A stretch of DNA of 64,000 bases from contig CAUDNY010000006.1 in NCBI GenBank assembly GCA_958450865.1, forward strand, positions 62,001-126,000. The letters are read 5' to 3'. Origin of the DNA: an uncultured Collinsella sp. (lineage in GTDB: Bacteria > Actinomycetota > Coriobacteriia > Coriobacteriales > Coriobacteriaceae). The notes under the pieces were generated by a model, which searched no databases, was not told the origin of the DNA, and was given only the letters and a program-made list of their open reading frames with translations. Position numbers and translations under genes: made by a program. Positions 8,230 to 16,748 of this stretch are shown piece after piece. Within the stretch, counting starts at the first letter, position 1. Every line of letters starts with the position of its first letter.

Positions 8230-9715
8230 CTTGGCCGTTGCGTTCGCGCGCGGTGGCGCCGGCGGTAAAGCTTAATCCCTTGACGAGCGCGTTCTTGCCG
8301 TACTTGCCTTTCACGGCCAGGACGGCGCGCGCCAGGTCGCGCTCGCGCTCATCGGCCTCGATATCGCTGAACAGATCGATGGTGGCAAATTCCTCGGGCA
8401 TGAGGTTGCCAAATCCCAGGTTGATGCGCTTGACCGGTCGTTTGGGATCGACCGTTTGTGCCCAAAGGTCATCGAAATACCCCATGATCTTCTTAAACGA
8501 ATTAGTGCGCTCGGGCAGCTTTCGCGAGGCGTTGGAGTGCGCAAAGAGCGCGGCATAGCCACCACGCGGTTTGCCGCCGTGTTCGCCCACAAAGATGCCA
8601 TCGATTGCCTGCGCTTCGCGCACCAGACGACGCCTTTCGTCATCGCGCTGGACGGGCTTGGGAGCACGGGGCGCGAGCTCGGGGCCGGCGGTTGCGGTGG
8701 GTTCGATGCTCGATGTGCTCGAGCGCAGGTGCCCGCAGCCGTCTATATACTGCGCCGTGCCGCTGGCGTTGAGCCGGCGTATGTCGGCGCGCTCGCTTGC
8801 ATAGCCCACAAAGAGCGAGATGCTGTCGCACACCACGTGCTTGTCGATCAAATCCAGCGCGGCGGCATCGACCATTTCGCGCAAGACGGTGTAGGCCTGC
8901 TCGTAGGCATAGCCCTTCGAGAGCACCTGCCCCGTGGTAGTCGAGGTCGCTTGCGGGCGATAAGCTTGGATATCGGCGATGGTTGTCGGCTCACGCCCGA
9001 AGGCGTGGTCGATAAGATATTCGGCATTGACGCCGAGCTCATCGTAAAGCAGGTTTTCGTCGAGCGCCGCGACGCCCATCAGATCGTAGACGCCGTACTT
9101 TTCGAGGCGGGCTGCCACGCCGGGACCGATGCCCCAGATATCGGTGATGGGACGATGGGGCCAGATCTCCTTGCGAAAGGTCTCGTCGTCGAGTATGCCG
9201 ATGCGGCTGGGTACGTGCTTGGCGGTAATGTCGAGCGCTACCTTGGCCTGGAATAGGTTGGGGCCGATGCCGACCGTCGCCGTGATGCCGGTGCGCGCGA
9301 GGACCTCGTCGCGCAGCGTGCAGGCGAACCCTTCCGCATCTGTGTGATAGAGGTCCAGATAGGGCGTCACGTCGATAAAGCACTCATCGATGGAGTAGAC
9401 GTGCACGTCCTGGGGGCTGACGTATTCCAGATAGATACCGTAGATTTTCGCCGACACCTCCATGTAATGCTGCATGCGTGGTACGGCCGTGATGTAGTCG
9501 ATGCCATCGGGAATTTCGAACAGACGGCAGCGATTGTGTATCCCGAGGTCCTTCATGGCCTGCGTGATGGCAAGGCAGATGGTCGTGCGTCCGCGCGATT
9601 CGTCGGCAACGACCAGGTTGGTGGTGAGCGGATCGAGCCCACGGTCGACGCACTCGACGCTGGCATAAAACGTCTTGAGGTCGATGCAGATATAGGTGTG
9701 CTGCTCGTGCGCCAT
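8210..9715 (-). CDS. Y-family DNA polymerase (UvrX/DinB-like, SOS mutagenesis)
   Basis: A 501-residue translesion polymerase. Catalytic motifs are visible: ICIDLKTFYASVEC (first Asp, about residue 11), YSIDECFIDVT (Asp-Glu pair, about 107), and VGIGPNLFQAKVALDITAK. A helix-hairpin-helix (ITDIWGIGPGVAARL) and a little-finger domain follow. The roughly 70-residue acidic/Pro stretch around residues 325-385 is an insertion relative to short DinB proteins, as in UvrX-type enzymes. GGAGG precedes ATG 9715. A LexA-like box lies 30 bases upstream, so damage induction is likely. It is co-transcribed with the YolD-like gene. Confidence 0.92.
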   Translation of the reverse strand: MAHEQHTYICIDLKTFYASVECVDRGLDPLTTNLVVADESRGRTTICLAITQAMKDLGIHNRCRLFEIPDGIDYITAVPRMQHYMEVSAKIYGIYLEYVSPQDVHVYSIDECFIDVTPYLDLYHTDAEGFACTLRDEVLARTGITATVGIGPNLFQAKVALDITAKHVPSRIGILDDETFRKEIWPHRPITDIWGIGPGVAARLEKYGVYDLMGVAALDENLLYDELGVNAEYLIDHAFGREPTTIADIQAYRPQATSTTTGQVLSKGYAYEQAYTVLREMVDAAALDLIDKHVVCDSISLFVGYASERADIRRLNASGTAQYIDGCGHLRSSTSSIEPTATAGPELAPRAPKPVQRDDERRRLVREAQAIDGIFVGEHGGKPRGGYAALFAHSNASRKLPERTNSFKKIMGYFDDLWAQTVDPKRPVKRINLGFGNLMPEEFATIDLFSDIEADERERDLARAVLAVKGKYGKNALVKGLSFTAGATARERNGQVGGHRV

Positions 9716-9745
9716 CCGAGCCTCCCATCAAACACATGTTCTTAT

Positions 9746-9759
9746 CGAATACCTGTTCG
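9746..9759 (-). promoter_or_regulatory. LexA (SOS) box
   Basis: CGAATACCTGTTCG matches the Gram-positive consensus CGAAC-N4-GTTCG at all but one core position and lies directly upstream of the Y-family polymerase gene. A second partial dyad (AACACATGTTC, 9731-9741) is adjacent. Confidence 0.7.
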
Positions 9760-9789
9760 ATAATACCCGCTCATCCGGACATCGTCAAA

Positions 9790-9824
9790 ACCTGTCAAAA
9801 AGGGACTGGTTTGTTTTGGTAGGT
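9790..9824 (+). repeat. REP-like repeat family 2, copy 1
   Basis: The sequence contains ACCTGTCAAAAAGGGAC at the 5' side and TTTTGGTAGGT at the 3' side, which can pair. It is nearly identical to 55007-55041 and to the complement of 10523-10552. Confidence 0.75.
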
Positions 9825-9900
9825 ATGGTCGTGCGGTTGGATCGGGTTTTAACGCAGCTCTAAAGAGTGCGAAACAGCTCGGAAAACCTCGCTTCGTAGC

Positions 9901-10476
9901 ATGAGCCTAACGATTGATACCGCCTATACGCACGGAAGGGTTGTGGAAAAGATGGTCAATTATGGGTTTGGTATGCCGACGCGCCTTGTTGCGGATGGAG
10001 ACGTGGCTCGCTGGTGCGGACGATTGGTCGCTCACTACGGTGGCACCAAGGCGCTGGTTGTGCTGGGCGGTGACAAGCATACGCGCGATGAGCTTGTCTC
10101 GGCGGCACTTGGCTCGCTTGATCGAGCCCTACTCGAGCGTGTGCTTTTCCGCTGCGGCTCGTTTGAGGGCGACGGGGGAGACGAGCTGATCGACGAAGCC
10201 GTGGCCTTGGCGACCGACGAAGGCGTGGACTTTGTCCTGGCGATCGGCGATGCCGATACTGCTGGCTTTGCGCGCGAGCTCGCGCGTCGCATGGCGGCGC
10301 TCGATGCCGGCGAAGACGGCTTTGTGCCTTATGGATGCATTGTCTCGGAGGGCAAGGTGCCTGCTGTCGTGGGCACCGGCGAGGTTCCCGTTTTTGCCAT
10401 TATCGCGCCCGAACTGCTGGAGGGCATCGGGTCTCCTCTGCGTGAGTTACTCGGTAGCGTCTGCGCCGCGGCCTAA
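9901..10476 (+). CDS. Truncated iron-containing alcohol dehydrogenase-like protein
   Basis: A 191-residue protein resembling only the N-terminal nucleotide-binding domain of Fe-ADH enzymes: a MPTRLVADGDV entry strand, TKALVVLGGDKHT, GVDFVLAIGDADTAGFARELA in place of the usual GGGS(V/I)xDxAK, and PYGCIVSEG. The helical iron-binding C-terminal domain (normally about 190 more residues with conserved His) is absent, and there is no continuation downstream. It is probably non-catalytic, or a decayed gene with an intact remaining frame. The start at 9901 is tentative since no good ribosome site precedes it. The family assignment is inference from layout. Confidence 0.6.
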   Translation: MSLTIDTAYTHGRVVEKMVNYGFGMPTRLVADGDVARWCGRLVAHYGGTKALVVLGGDKHTRDELVSAALGSLDRALLERVLFRCGSFEGDGGDELIDEAVALATDEGVDFVLAIGDADTAGFARELARRMAALDAGEDGFVPYGCIVSEGKVPAVVGTGEVPVFAIIAPELLEGIGSPLRELLGSVCAAA

Positions 10477-10486
10477 TATTTGCCAT

Positions 10487-10552
10487 AAAAGGACGGGTTA
10501 TTTTTGGTTGGTAAAGCGTTTGACCTGCCAAAATAAGCCTGTCCCTTTTTGA
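10487..10552. repeat. REP-like long hairpin, repeat family 2 (reverse copy)
   Basis: Arms 10487-10513 and 10523-10550 pair over roughly 25 positions. The right arm read on the minus strand matches family 2 (CAAAAAGGGACAGG, TTTTGG, AGGT). It may also terminate the preceding gene. Confidence 0.72.
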
Positions 10553-10675
10553 TCGGTTGCCGTTTGGGGGCCGATTGGCAACGCTCGCTGATTGTAGTCT
10601 TGACCTGCGCTAGAATAGTGGCATCTGAATGTCCGGGCGCATGGAGGCGTGCGCCCGTATGCTGAGGAGGACTCT

Positions 10676-12370
10676 ATGGCAACTGTTGCCGCACCTATCG
10701 ATGCTACGTCGACTGCCGCTTGGAAGGCACTCGAGGCTCATCAGGAGAAGCTCGAGGCCGAGGGTATCGACCTCAAGGCCTGGTTCGCTGCCGATGCCGA
10801 GCGCGTGAACAAGCTGAGCTTTGACGCCGGTGACCTGCACTTCGATCTGTCGAAGAACCTGGTGACCGATGAGACCGTCAAGCTGCTGTGCGATCTTGCC
10901 CGCGAGGTGAAGCTCGAGGAGCGCCGCGACGCCATGTTCTCCGGCGAGCACATTAACACCACCGAGGACCGCGCCGTCCTGCACACCGCGCTTCGCCGCC
11001 CCGCAACCGAGAGGGGCCAGCTCATCGTCGACGGCCAGGACGTCGTCGCCGACGTGCACGAGGTCCTCGACCGCATGTATGCCTTCGCCGAGCGCGTGCG
11101 CTCCGGTGAGTGGAAGGGCGTTACCGGCAAGAAGATCGAGCACCTGGTGTCCATCGGCATCGGCGGCTCCGATCTGGGCCCGGTCATGGCTTACGAGGCT
11201 CTGCGTCCCTATGCCGACGCCGGTATCGACTGCCGCTATATCTCCAACATCGACCCCAACGACCAGGCCGAGAAGCTTAAGGGTTTGGACCCCGAGACCA
11301 CGCTCGTGATCATCGTCTCTAAGACCTTCACCACGCTCGAGACCCTCACCAACGCCCGCGAGGTCAAGACCTGGATGCTCGAGCAGCTCAAGGCCCAGGG
11401 CGCCATCGACGGCTCCGATGAGCAGAACGCCGAGGCCGTGGCCAAGCACTTTGTCGCCGTTTCCACCGCACTCGAGAAGGTCGAGGCCTTCGGCATCGAC
11501 CCCGCTAACGCTTTTGGTTTCTGGAACTGGGTCGGCGGCCGCTACTCTGTCGACTCCGCCGTGGGCCTGTCGCTGATCGTCGTGCTCGGCCCCGAGCGCT
11601 TCCAGCAGTTCCTCGAGGGCTTCCACGCCATCGACGAGTACTTCTGCAACACGCCGCTCGAGAACAACGCCGTCGCGCTGATGGGCCTGCTCAACGTCTG
11701 GTACGTCAACTTCTTCGGTTCCAAGAGCCACGCCGTGCTGCCGTACTGCCAGTACCTGCACCGTTTCCCGGCCTACCTGCAGCAGCTCACCATGGAGTCC
11801 AACGGCAAGCACGTCCGCTGGGACGGCAGCGCTGTGACCTCCGATACCGGTGAGATCTTCTGGGGCGAGCCCGGCACCAACGGTCAGCACGCCTTCTACC
11901 AGCTGCTGCACCAGGGCACCGTGGTGGTTCCGGCCGACTTCATCGCCTTCGCCAACACCGCCAACCCCGCGACCGACAACGGTCAGGACGTGCACGAGCT
12001 GTTCCTGGGCAACTTCCTGGCCCAGACCAAGGCACTCGCCTTTGGCAAGACGGCCGACGAGGTTCGTGCCGAGGGCACGCCCGAGCAGATCGTCCCGGCC
12101 CGCTGCTTTGAGGGCAACCGCCCGACGACCTCGATCTTCGGCGACACGCTGACCCCGTTCGCGCTCGGCGAGCTCATCGCCCTGTACGAGCACATCACGT
12201 TTGTCGAGGGCACGGTCTGGGGCATCGACTCCTACGACCAGTGGGGCGTCGAGCTGGGCAAGCAGCTTGCCAAGCAGATCACCCCTGCCTTCCACGACGA
12301 CGCCGCCAAGGCCGAGCAGGACGCTTCGACCCAGGCGCTCATCGAGTTCTACCGCGCTCACCGCAAGTAG
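10676..12370 (+). CDS. pgi: Glucose-6-phosphate isomerase
   Basis: A 564-residue enzyme interconverting glucose 6-phosphate and fructose 6-phosphate. Signature segments are IGIGGSDLGPVMAYEAL (about residue 157), FGFWNWVGGRYSVDSAVGLS (about 280) and SNGKHVRWDG with the downstream GTNGQHAFYQLLHQG active-site region. The length matches the long bacterial/eukaryotic PGI type. ATG at 10676 follows TGAGGAGG with ideal spacing. A small hairpin (10635-10656, GGGCGCA/TGCGCCC) lies in the leader. Codon choice is strongly biased to C-ending codons, as in the ldh and ettA genes, fitting high expression. Confidence 0.97.
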   Translation: MATVAAPIDATSTAAWKALEAHQEKLEAEGIDLKAWFAADAERVNKLSFDAGDLHFDLSKNLVTDETVKLLCDLAREVKLEERRDAMFSGEHINTTEDRAVLHTALRRPATERGQLIVDGQDVVADVHEVLDRMYAFAERVRSGEWKGVTGKKIEHLVSIGIGGSDLGPVMAYEALRPYADAGIDCRYISNIDPNDQAEKLKGLDPETTLVIIVSKTFTTLETLTNAREVKTWMLEQLKAQGAIDGSDEQNAEAVAKHFVAVSTALEKVEAFGIDPANAFGFWNWVGGRYSVDSAVGLSLIVVLGPERFQQFLEGFHAIDEYFCNTPLENNAVALMGLLNVWYVNFFGSKSHAVLPYCQYLHRFPAYLQQLTMESNGKHVRWDGSAVTSDTGEIFWGEPGTNGQHAFYQLLHQGTVVVPADFIAFANTANPATDNGQDVHELFLGNFLAQTKALAFGKTADEVRAEGTPEQIVPARCFEGNRPTTSIFGDTLTPFALGELIALYEHITFVEGTVWGIDSYDQWGVELGKQLAKQITPAFHDDAAKAEQDASTQALIEFYRAHRK

Positions 12371-12400
12371 GATTCGCTGCGATAAGTAGCGCATAGCTGA

Positions 12401-12434
12401 CAAGGGCCCGTATCCGTTGGGATGCGGGCCCTTG
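12401..12434. terminator. Bidirectional terminator after pgi
   Basis: CAAGGGCCCGTATCC pairs with GGATGCGGGCCCTTG across a four-base loop. It separates pgi from the convergent VirD4/TraG-like gene. Confidence 0.88.
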
Positions 12435-12471
12435 CTGTTTGTGGTCGAGCGTGGCGGACTGCGCGGCGTTG

Positions 12472-13782
12472 TTAATGGGCGAATTCGACCTGGGTGGTGT
12501 CTCGCTGCGCTTCGGGTAGTTCCCCGTACAGCGGATGGTCTTCGAGCCTAAAGCGTTCGACCTGCTCGGGGGCGCGACCGCGCACAAAGAGCCATGAGCG
12601 ATCGATCGGCGTCGCCATAAGCGTGCTGGGCAATGCGTCGGCTCGGTCGGAAAACACTCGGGCGCTCTCGGGGTCTTGGAACGCCAGCACCAGATGCGCG
12701 TCGCAGTTGCCCATGATGGAGCGTGCGCGTGCCTCGCCGTAGAGCGCATCGAGCTGATTGGTCGACTGCAGCAGCAGCGTTGCCCAGATGTTGCGGCTTC
12801 GGATAATCGAGAGCACATTGTCGATCTGGGGAATCTGCAGGTTTGCGAAATCGTCGAGCATAAAGCGCACGGGCACGGGCAGGCTGCCGTCGGGCTGCTT
12901 GTCGGCCTCGCGCATGAGACCCATAAACGCCTGCGTAATAAAGAGGCTGGTCAATGGGTCGAGATTGCGGTCGATATCGCTCACGGTTACAAACAGGGCG
13001 CAAGGGGCGTGTCCCATGGAGGCGAAGTCCACCTGATGGCATTCCTGATAGAGTTGTGTCGCGCCGTCGAACCCCAGGCACATGACCTTTTCGGCGAGAA
13101 TGCCGACGATGCTTGCGTGCATGCGCTCGGCGCTTTGCGTAATGGCGTAGCGACGCCAGAGCGAGAGGGCATAGCTTTGGGGGTCGGTCGTGATCAGGTC
13201 ATCGAACAATCGGCCCGTGGCGCCGTCCTCCAGGTGCTCGATGAGCTTGATGACCGAGCAGATCGTCTGCTCGTCGGCGGGCAGCTGCTCTGTGACGTAG
13301 GCGATGAAACACGACAGCAGATTTGCTGCCGCATGATCCCAAAAAGGCTGGTTGTTGTCCTCGATGGGGCAGATTGCCTTTGCCACCGAGAGGATGTCCT
13401 GCTGGTTGGGCCTGCCGTCCGCCTTGCGGCGAATATGCCTCAGGGGGTTGTAGCCGCAGCGCTCGATGCCGTGCGCAAGGGCCGGGGCGTTGTTGAGATC
13501 GGCGAAGTTGAGGCATTGCACAAGGTAGCCGTGGGCCGCCAGCACGGGACCCACTTCGCGACAGAGCGTGCCCTTGGTATCGAGCACGATATAGCTTGCG
13601 TTCATCTGCAGCAAGTTGGGCTTGAGGACGTTTCGGGTCTTGCCGGCTCCCGAGGGGCCAATCACGAGTGCGTTGTTGTTGAGCCCCGTTTGGCGGGTGT
13701 CGCAGGACAGCGAGCGATTTTTTGCGAGGATGGTGGTCGATGCGGACTCGGATGCGGCGAGTCGGTTGGCGAGGTTAGACAT
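12472..13782 (-). CDS. VirD4/TraG-like type IV coupling ATPase without membrane anchor
   Basis: A 436-residue protein with Walker A GPSGAGKT (42-49), YIVLDTKG (about 64-71), Walker B FMLDDFAN (307-314), and the TraM-recognition style segment LLLQSTNQLDALYGEARARSIMGNCDAHLVL. Coupling proteins move DNA or protein substrates to a type IV channel and normally begin with two membrane helices; this one starts directly with a soluble region. No relaxase, VirB4 or channel genes are nearby. ATG at 13782 has AAGGAG upstream and overlaps the ClpP-like gene by eight bases, indicating translational coupling. It is the last gene of a three-gene operon. Confidence 0.85.
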   Translation of the reverse strand: MSNLANRLAASESASTTILAKNRSLSCDTRQTGLNNNALVIGPSGAGKTRNVLKPNLLQMNASYIVLDTKGTLCREVGPVLAAHGYLVQCLNFADLNNAPALAHGIERCGYNPLRHIRRKADGRPNQQDILSVAKAICPIEDNNQPFWDHAAANLLSCFIAYVTEQLPADEQTICSVIKLIEHLEDGATGRLFDDLITTDPQSYALSLWRRYAITQSAERMHASIVGILAEKVMCLGFDGATQLYQECHQVDFASMGHAPCALFVTVSDIDRNLDPLTSLFITQAFMGLMREADKQPDGSLPVPVRFMLDDFANLQIPQIDNVLSIIRSRNIWATLLLQSTNQLDALYGEARARSIMGNCDAHLVLAFQDPESARVFSDRADALPSTLMATPIDRSWLFVRGRAPEQVERFRLEDHPLYGELPEAQRDTTQVEFAH

Positions 13783-14392
13783 GGGCGATCTCCTTGGTGG
13801 TCGAGAGGATTCCGTGGGCAAAGCCGAGCTCGACGGCGCGCTCGGCCGAAAGGTAGGTGTCTTTTGCAGTGAGGGACTGGATGCGCTTGGGCGTGAGGCC
13901 GCTGCGGTCCGAGAGAATTTGCGTGAGGGTCTTGCGGGTCTGCATGAGGCGCCGACTGGTTTCCTGCAGCGCAAGTGCCGAGCCGCCTGCCCCCTGGGGG
14001 ATCAGCGGGTCGTGAATCATGAGCTCTGCATGGGGCGCCATACGGCGATCGTCGCCGCCCATAAAGATCACGGCGCCCATGGACGCGGCGAATTCCAGGC
14101 AGACGGTGCGGATGGGGCACGATGCGAGGCGCATGGCGTCATAGATCGCAAGACCCGATCGCACGCTTCCGCCGGCGCTGGCGACAAATATGGTGATGGG
14201 GCGGCTGGGGTCGGTGGCATCGAGCAGGCGGATCTGCTGGCATAGGTCGTGGGCCATCGGGGTTTCGATGTTTCCCATGACGGAGAGCTCGCGACGGGCG
14301 AGCATCTCATCGTAAATGCTGGTGAGCGTGATACCTCGTGCGGATTCACGCATGGTGAGGGGGCTGATGATGGGGGAATGATTGGTGTCCAT
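13775..14392 (-). CDS. ClpP-like serine protease associated with a coupling ATPase
   Basis: A 205-residue member of the ClpP/crotonase-like protease fold. The presumed catalytic triad is intact: Ser104 in FAASMGAVIF, His127 in AELMIHDP, and Asp178 in TAKDTYLSAERAVELG; the oxyanion-type ASAGGSV lies at about 71-77. It differs clearly from housekeeping ClpP in its first 40 residues (MDTNHSPIISPLTMRESARG) and in IHDP instead of IHQP. It has no Clp ATPase neighbour; instead it is sandwiched between an unknown protein and a VirD4-like ATPase in one operon. ClpP-like proteins occur in some plasmids and phages, so an element-borne role is possible. Confidence 0.85.
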   Translation of the reverse strand: MDTNHSPIISPLTMRESARGITLTSIYDEMLARRELSVMGNIETPMAHDLCQQIRLLDATDPSRPITIFVASAGGSVRSGLAIYDAMRLASCPIRTVCLEFAASMGAVIFMGGDDRRMAPHAELMIHDPLIPQGAGGSALALQETSRRLMQTRKTLTQILSDRSGLTPKRIQSLTAKDTYLSAERAVELGFAHGILSTTKEIAHV

Positions 14393-14455
14393 GAGGACTC
14401 CTTTCTGTTGGTTGTGTTGTGGAATAGGATTGTTGCCCGCGGAGGGGCTGGCGGG

Positions 14456-15352
14456 CTACAGGGTTCGTCCGAGCCTACGATCGAGCTCGGTTTCGGGGCA
14501 TGCCGCCTGTTCGTGCGGCTCGCGGATGTCAAGGGCTCCAAAGCGATGAAGCGTTGCGATGGGCGTGGTGTATGCGAGTCGTAGCTGATGCTCCACTGGG
14601 GCGCGTTCGCCGTTTGTGTAATGGGCCTTGTAGTACCGCACGATGCTGGCGTTCATTTCCTCGTCGTTGCGATGGCGCCCAAACTGGTGCCTGCAGGTCT
14701 CGATGATTTTTGCCACCGACTTGGGTGCCGTCGCGGGGACAAGGGCGAGATAGCCCTCGAACAGTTCGTTGATGCTCAGGAGGCACAATGTGTCGACCAA
14801 GGCTCTAACGGCTGCCTCATCGATGGAAAACTGCGCGGTCAACTGGTTATGGCGGTTGCGGTCGATAACGGTCGCGCGGGGCCTTGGGGTCTTCTGCCTC
14901 GCGGTGCCGGGCATTTGCATTTGCCGGGTCTGCGCATCGAGCTCGACGTTGCCGCGCTTGAGGTCGTTCAGCGGAAGGAACAATGCAGTGCACAGGGCGT
15001 CCCGCTTGATTTCGAGCTTGCAACGTTCGTCGGGTGTCCATTCGAGCTTGAGTTTCGTGTCGAGCGCCGTGAGCATATGGGCTAAGCAGCCCATAGTAAG
15101 GACGCGAGGCTCGTTATCTCGATTTGGGGCATAGGGATCTGTCAGCCTGCGAATGTTGGGATCGCCCATGATTTTGATGCAGCGCTTCAGCAGTTGAGGC
15201 TTGCCGGCCAAGACCGTCGCGAGCGGCAGCGACGCGAAGTTCTCGATGGTTGCGGCGGCAAAGGCGGCGTCGTATTTGTTTGCGGATGCTCGCTCAATGC
15301 GGGCATCCAGGACGCTTCCTTTATTGCCGTCTTCAATACGGTAGGTTGTCAT
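14456..15352 (-). CDS. Unknown protein, first gene of the ClpP/T4CP-like operon
   Basis: A 298-residue soluble protein I do not recognise. ATG at 15352 is chosen because GGAG precedes it; a longer open frame to 15508 runs into a repeat tract (HITHGKHITHD) and is unlikely to be coding. The N-terminal half is mixed alpha/beta with Arg/Lys-rich segments. The middle (TARQKTPRPRATVIDRNRHN) is basic and could contact nucleic acid. The C-terminal part (RHRNDEEMNASIVRYYKAHY) is helical. Position at the head of the operon behind iteron-like repeats would suit a regulator or replication-like protein, but that is only context. Confidence 0.65.
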   Translation of the reverse strand: MTTYRIEDGNKGSVLDARIERASANKYDAAFAAATIENFASLPLATVLAGKPQLLKRCIKIMGDPNIRRLTDPYAPNRDNEPRVLTMGCLAHMLTALDTKLKLEWTPDERCKLEIKRDALCTALFLPLNDLKRGNVELDAQTRQMQMPGTARQKTPRPRATVIDRNRHNQLTAQFSIDEAAVRALVDTLCLLSINELFEGYLALVPATAPKSVAKIIETCRHQFGRHRNDEEMNASIVRYYKAHYTNGERAPVEHQLRLAYTTPIATLHRFGALDIREPHEQAACPETELDRRLGRTL

Positions 15353-15368
15353 AGCTTCTCCAATCGGT

Positions 15369-15433
15369 TGATGTTCGTGCTGTTTGTTGATGTGTTGGTT
15401 GTCGTGAGTGATGTGCTTGCCGTGGGTGATGTG
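15369..15433. repeat. Iteron-like repeats upstream of the ClpP/T4CP operon
   Basis: TGATGT(G) recurs at 15369, 15388, 15409 and 15427, spaced 19, 21 and 18 bases, close to two helical turns. The flanking bases are also partly repeated (GTGCTTGCC, GTGCTGACG). Confidence 0.5.
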
Positions 15434-15439
15434 CTGACG

Positions 15440-15841
15440 TTGGGGTGCTATGCGGTTTTCAATGAGCCCGTGAGGCAGTTGCTGCAGGGGCGGGATGGAA
15501 CGGCCCATGCAAGGCGGAAGGCATCGTGCTCAAAATCGAGACAGCAATGCCCTGGGTGCCTCACATGTGGCAGTTACCTCATTAAGTTGTCATTGCGTTT
15601 GGGGTTGTACTTTGCCGATCTTCCTTCTCTTACACGCTAAAACTCAAACTTCATATGCTCGATCTACTTAAAACCGCAACGGCGATCTTTTATCAACTTA
15701 TATGTCGGAACGCGTCTTTGCAAGTACTTTTTTGCCTTTGTTTCAAATGGGGTGGTTTTGCAACCGTCATGCGCGCGCTGTGTGAACGTGCCCCGGCTCG
15801 GATAAGATAGTGCGCGATAAAAACGATGCAAGGAGGCTTAT
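15440..15841. other. Intergenic stretch without a convincing gene
   Basis: About 400 bases, A/T-richer than its surroundings in 15590-15750, lie between the divergent 15352 gene and the HAD gene at 15842. No ribosome-site-preceded frame of credible composition is seen. It presumably holds the promoters of both transcription units; GATAAGAT near 15802 is a possible -10 for the HAD gene. Confidence 0.5.
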
Positions 15842-16684
15842 ATGGCAATCAAAGCCATCGCAATGGATATCGACGGTACGCTCACCAACGACCAAAAGGT
15901 CATCAGCCCGCGTACGCGCGAGAAGCTGCTCGCGGCGCAGGAGTCGGGAATTAAGCTCATCTTGGCTTCGGGTCGTCCCGCATGGGGGCTGCACGCCTTG
16001 GCGCAGGAGCTCGACCTTCAAAACCATGACGGTCTGCTAGTCGCTTTCAATGGCGCGCATGTGGTCGATGCTCAGACCGATGAGGTCCTTTTTGACCAGG
16101 CCATGCCGGCTGACGAGCTGCACCGTCTGATTGATCATCTGCAAAACTATGATGTGATCCCCATGATCTCGCTTGGTCGCGATCTGCATGTCGAGGATTC
16201 GTACCACTGCATGATTACGCTGCCGGATGGCTCGCAGAAAAACATCGTCAAATACGAGCGCGATGCCTGCGACCTTAAGATCCGCGAGGTCGAGAGCTTG
16301 CATGAGGTTGTGGACGCTTATCCCGTGGACAAGCTGCTGACGGCGGGCGATCCGGCCTACCTGCAGGCGCATTACGAGGAGATGTATGCGCCCTTTAAGC
16401 AGACGCTTTCGGGCATGTTTACGGCCGACTGGTACTTTGAGTACACGGCGCCCGGTATCGACAAGGCCCGTGCGCTCGAGGGTGCCCTGCCCAAGCTCGG
16501 CATCGATGCCAGCGATGTCGTATCGTTTGGCGACGGCCAGAACGACAAGTCCATGATTGAGTGGGCCGGCACGGGTGTAGCCATGGGCAACGCCGTCGAT
16601 GAGGTTAAGGCTGTGGCCCAGATGGTGACCGCCAATAACAACGAAGATGGTATTGCGGTGGCGCTGGATAAGCTGCTGGGCTAG
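15842..16684 (+). CDS. Cof-type HAD phosphatase
   Basis: A 280-residue HAD hydrolase of the Cof/YidA class. Motif I is MDIDGTLTND (about residues 8-17), with Thr in LILASGRP as motif II, Lys near the DKLLTAGD region, and motif III/IV FGDGQNDKSMIEWAGTGVAMGNA. The C2-type cap lies between. Members dephosphorylate sugar phosphates, flavin or other phosphorylated metabolites; the substrate is not known. ATG at 15842 follows AAGGAGG. It lies 64 bases before a second HAD gene of a different subclass, so they may be co-transcribed. Confidence 0.9.
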   Translation: MAIKAIAMDIDGTLTNDQKVISPRTREKLLAAQESGIKLILASGRPAWGLHALAQELDLQNHDGLLVAFNGAHVVDAQTDEVLFDQAMPADELHRLIDHLQNYDVIPMISLGRDLHVEDSYHCMITLPDGSQKNIVKYERDACDLKIREVESLHEVVDAYPVDKLLTAGDPAYLQAHYEEMYAPFKQTLSGMFTADWYFEYTAPGIDKARALEGALPKLGIDASDVVSFGDGQNDKSMIEWAGTGVAMGNAVDEVKAVAQMVTANNNEDGIAVALDKLLG

Positions 16685-16748
16685 AATCGCCGATTAATGC
16701 ATGATTCGGGCGCCTGCTCGCGGGCGTCCTTTTGTTAGGGAGGGTGCC

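Noticed and set aside
10610..12403. 597-residue open frame on the minus strand opposite pgi
   Set aside because: It mirrors the codon bias of pgi, and its Leu/Val/Gly-rich composition is typical of a complement of C-ending codons.
14456..15508. Longer start at 15508 for the unknown operon gene
   Set aside because: The extra 52 residues are His/Asn/Gln-rich translation of the iteron-like DNA, and no ribosome site precedes them.
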